Part shown: positions 5,689 to 7,791 of the stretch, piece after piece | How positions within the stretch are numbered: position 1 is the first letter of the stretch | Layout of the letters: each line of letters begins with the position of its first letter | Assembly: GCA_030045175.1 (NCBI GenBank) | Contig: JASIBM010000638.1 | Span: 1 to 7,791 of the forward strand | Direction: 5' to 3' | Length of the DNA: 7,791 bases | DNA from: Streptosporangiaceae bacterium | GTDB taxonomy: Bacteria; Actinomycetota; Actinomycetes; Streptosporangiales; Streptosporangiaceae | Translations under genes and position numbers: made by a program | The notes under the pieces: generated by a model | The model's input: the letters and a program-made list of their open reading frames with translations, nothing else | What the model was told of the DNA's origin: nothing | The model's database searches: none

Positions 5689-5741
5689 GGTCCGATTCTT
5701 CCACTCCCTCCCGTCTTCCACCCCTCAGGCAAACCAGAGGG

Positions 5742-7791
5742 TCAGCGGAAGTCGCGGCTGCGGGCGGCGGCGACCACGCGCAGCTTGCGCAGGCCGGTGG
5801 CAAGCAGGCTGACGGCGTCGTCGAGCCGTTCCACCCGGCCGGTCACCAGCAGCGCGTTGGCCTCGATGCCGACCTTGCGGTGCCGCTGCCACACCGCGGG
5901 CGGGCAGATCACGTTGGCCATGCCGGTCTCGTCCTCCAGGCTGAGGAACACGACGCCGCGCGCCGTCCCTGGTTGCTGCCGGTGCGTGACCAGCCCGCCC
6001 ACCGTGATCACCGCCCCCGAGCTCATCGTCCTCAGGTCGGCGGCGGGGACGACATCGCGCTGGGCGAGATGTTCGCGGATGTGGGCGATCGGGTGCGTGT
6101 CCCCGTAGGTTCCGGTCGCCCACATGTCAGCGAACGTCACCTCGGCCGCCGTCATGGCCGGCAGCGGCGGCGCGGCCAGGCCCACGGTCGTGCCCGGCAG
6201 TTGCCCCGGCCTGATCGTGGCCGCGGCGCCCGCCGCCCACAGCGCCTCGCGCCGGGACAACCCGAAGCAGCCGAACGCGCCGGCGGTCGCCAGTGCCTCG
6301 AGCGCCGGGCGGGCCAGCGCGGTCCGCCTGGCAAAATCCTCCAGGCCGGCGTACGGTTGCCCGGCTACGATCGCGGCGGCCGCGGCCGAGCCCAGGTTAC
6401 GAACCTCGGACAGGCCGACCCTGATCGCGGGCTGGCCGGGGACGGGCTGGCCGCCACGCGGGACGAGCACCGAGCCAGGCGACAAAGGTACGGGCGGCAC
6501 CGATGCGGACGCTGGGCTGGACGGCACCGAGCCAGGCGACACCGGTACGGGCGGCACCGACGCGGACGCTGGGCTGGGCGACACCGGGCCAGGCGACACC
6601 GGGCCGACGGGGTCGACCGGCGGGCACGGCCTGTTAGGCATGAATGTTGACGGGGTTGCCTGTGACTCAAGCCCGGCGAGCACTCCGCTCGCGTTGACGT
6701 CGACGCTGCGCACCTCCACGCCATGCCGGCGCGCGTCGCTGATCAGGCTGGCCGGCGAGTAAAAGCCCATGGGCTGGGCACGGAGCAGCGCGGCCGTGAA
6801 CGCGGCCGGGTAGTAGCGCTTTAGCCACGCGCTCGCGTAGACGAGGTAGGCGAAGCTGATCGCGTGCGACTCGGGAAAGCCGTAGCTGGAGAACGCCAGG
6901 ATCTTGTGGTAAATATCCTCGGCGGTATCAGCGGGTATCCCCCGCTCCGCCATTCCTTCTAGCAAGCGGGCGCGCAGTTCCTCGATCCGTTCCGGAGCGC
7001 GCTTGGAGGTCATCGCCTGACGCAGCCGGTCGGCCTCGGTCGCCGAGAACCCGGCGCAGTCGATCGCGATCTGCATCATCTGCTCCTGGAACAGCGGGAC
7101 GCCAAGCGTCTTGTCCAGTGCGTGCCGCATCGACTCGTGCGGCAGATCGGGCTGCTCGTCACCATGCCGACGGCGCATGTACGGGTGCACCGAGCCACCC
7201 TGGATCGGCCCTGGCCGGATCAGCGCGACTTCTACGACCAGGTCATAGAACTTCTCCGGCCGCAATCGCGGCAGGGTCGCCATCTGCGCCCGTGATTCGA
7301 CCTGGAACACCCCGACGGTGTCTGCCGCCTGCAGCATCGTGTAGACGCCGGGGTCCTCCTGCGGAATCGAGTGCAGGCTCCAGCGGACGCCATGCGCGCT
7401 TTCGACGAGATCGAAGCAGTCCCGCAGCGCGGTAAGCATGCCAAGGCCGAGCAAGTCAAACTTGACCAGGCCCGCGTAGGCACAGTCATCCTTGTCCCAC
7501 TGCAACACGCTGCGGTTCGGCATCCGCGCCCACTCCACCGGGCATACCTCCCCCACCGGGCGGTCGCAGATCACCATCCCGCCGGAGTGGATGCCGAGGT
7601 GACGCGGCAGCCGCTGCATCTGCTTTGCCAGGTCTGCTGTTTCGGGTGGGACGTCCTCGGGATTGACGGGACCGGTGTCGTCCGCAGGGTAGACGGCACC
7701 GGTCCCGAGCGCGCGGGCCGCGTCGCGCAGCGCCAGCTTTGGCCGGTAGGTGATCACGTTGGCGACCTGGGCGGCCTGGCGGCGGCCGTAA
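5742..7791 (-). CDS. dnaE2: Error-prone DNA polymerase III alpha subunit DnaE2/ImuC (N-terminus cut by window edge)
   Basis: A C-family polymerase that, in actinobacteria, does translesion synthesis after DNA damage with ImuA'/ImuB. The window holds the last 682 codons; the reading frame continues to base 7791 (YGRRQAAQVANVITYRPK). The PHP domain and first two catalytic aspartates lie outside. Visible: the third palm aspartate in VKFDLLGLGML (D codon 7457-7455), RHLGIHSGGMVICDRPV, FQVESRAQM, IRPGPIQGG, GVPLFQEQMMQIA, FSSYGFPESHAISFAYLVY, and AQPMGFYSPASLISDARRHG, which is characteristic of DnaE2. Helix-hairpin-helix (GLSEVRNLG), an OB-like domain (VITVGGLVTHRQQPGTARG) and the SRDFR end follow. 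A Pro/Ser/Val-rich insertion of about 80 residues (6668-6429) lies between DVNASGVLAG and PAIRVGLSEV, where relatives join directly. The promoter, where a LexA box would be, is off the window. No imuA' or imuB is seen; acyl-CoA genes follow. Confidence 0.93.
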   Translation of the reverse strand, partial: YGRRQAAQVANVITYRPKLALRDAARALGTGAVYPADDTGPVNPEDVPPETADLAKQMQRLPRHLGIHSGGMVICDRPVGEVCPVEWARMPNRSVLQWDKDDCAYAGLVKFDLLGLGMLTALRDCFDLVESAHGVRWSLHSIPQEDPGVYTMLQAADTVGVFQVESRAQMATLPRLRPEKFYDLVVEVALIRPGPIQGGSVHPYMRRRHGDEQPDLPHESMRHALDKTLGVPLFQEQMMQIAIDCAGFSATEADRLRQAMTSKRAPERIEELRARLLEGMAERGIPADTAEDIYHKILAFSSYGFPESHAISFAYLVYASAWLKRYYPAAFTAALLRAQPMGFYSPASLISDARRHGVEVRSVDVNASGVLAGLESQATPSTFMPNRPCPPVDPVGPVSPGPVSPSPASASVPPVPVSPGSVPSSPASASVPPVPLSPGSVLVPRGGQPVPGQPAIRVGLSEVRNLGSAAAAAIVAGQPYAGLEDFARRTALARPALEALATAGAFGCFGLSRREALWAAGAAATIRPGQLPGTTVGLAAPPLPAMTAAEVTFADMWATGTYGDTHPIAHIREHLAQRDVVPAADLRTMSSGAVITVGGLVTHRQQPGTARGVVFLSLEDETGMANVICPPAVWQRHRKVGIEANALLVTGRVERLDDAVSLLATGLRKLRVVAAARSRDFR
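6467..6603 (-). repeat. 57-bp minisatellite in dnaE2, about 2.4 copies
   Basis: Copies at 6467-6523 and 6524-6580 differ at few positions, and a partial third covers 6581-6603. The unit is 57 bp, exactly 19 codons. On the minus strand it encodes SPASASVPPVPVSPGSVPS followed by SPASASVPPVPLSPGSVLV. It forms the core of the longer Pro/Ser/Val-rich insertion. Frame is kept through it into conserved DnaE2 sequence. Confidence 0.85.

Overview
The window is GC-rich DNA from a high-GC actinobacterium. GTG starts are frequent, third codon positions are strongly G/C, and the right end carries a DnaE2/ImuC-type error-prone polymerase of the actinobacterial kind. I cannot name the genus. No RNA gene, CRISPR array, insertion sequence, prophage or plasmid function is visible.

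Layout, left to right. (1) 1-884, minus: class III PLP aminotransferase, cut at its C-terminus by the window edge; its GTG start at 884 has a good ribosome binding site. (2) 885-980: short divergent promoter region with a 10-bp palindrome and a plausible leaderless promoter for the next gene. (3) 981-2153, plus: CaiB/BaiF (family III) CoA-transferase. (4) 2154-2743: 590 bp between convergent genes, with a strong bulged hairpin (2249-2286), an array of about ten 17/18-bp tandem repeats (2316-2503) and a less GC-rich stretch without a credible gene. (5) 2744-7791, minus: four genes in one direction, in transcription order dnaE2 (cut at its N-terminus by the right edge), a crotonase-fold protein, an acyl-CoA dehydrogenase and an alpha/beta hydrolase. 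Gaps are 53 bp (20 bp with the alternative crotonase start), 6 bp and 41 bp, so a single operon is likely. A perfect 10-bp inverted repeat overlaps the dehydrogenase stop codon and ends just before the hydrolase ribosome binding site.

The CoA-transferase, acyl-CoA dehydrogenase, crotonase and hydrolase look like parts of an acyl-CoA catabolic route: activation of an acid, alpha-beta desaturation, a crotonase-fold step and ester, lactone or thioester hydrolysis. The aminotransferase could supply an oxo-acid or aldehyde. The substrate cannot be read from sequence. The dehydrogenase and crotonase both depart from textbook catalytic residues.

The most unusual property is the density of short tandem repeats: a 17/18-bp array between genes, two 12-bp arrays in adjacent genes, and a 57-bp minisatellite encoding a Pro/Ser-rich insertion inside DnaE2. 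The coding arrays have unit lengths divisible by three; the intergenic one mixes 17 and 18 and so does not keep a frame. I see no complete new defence or mobile system. The repeats, the hairpins and the dnaE2-acyl-CoA operon are what deserve a second look.
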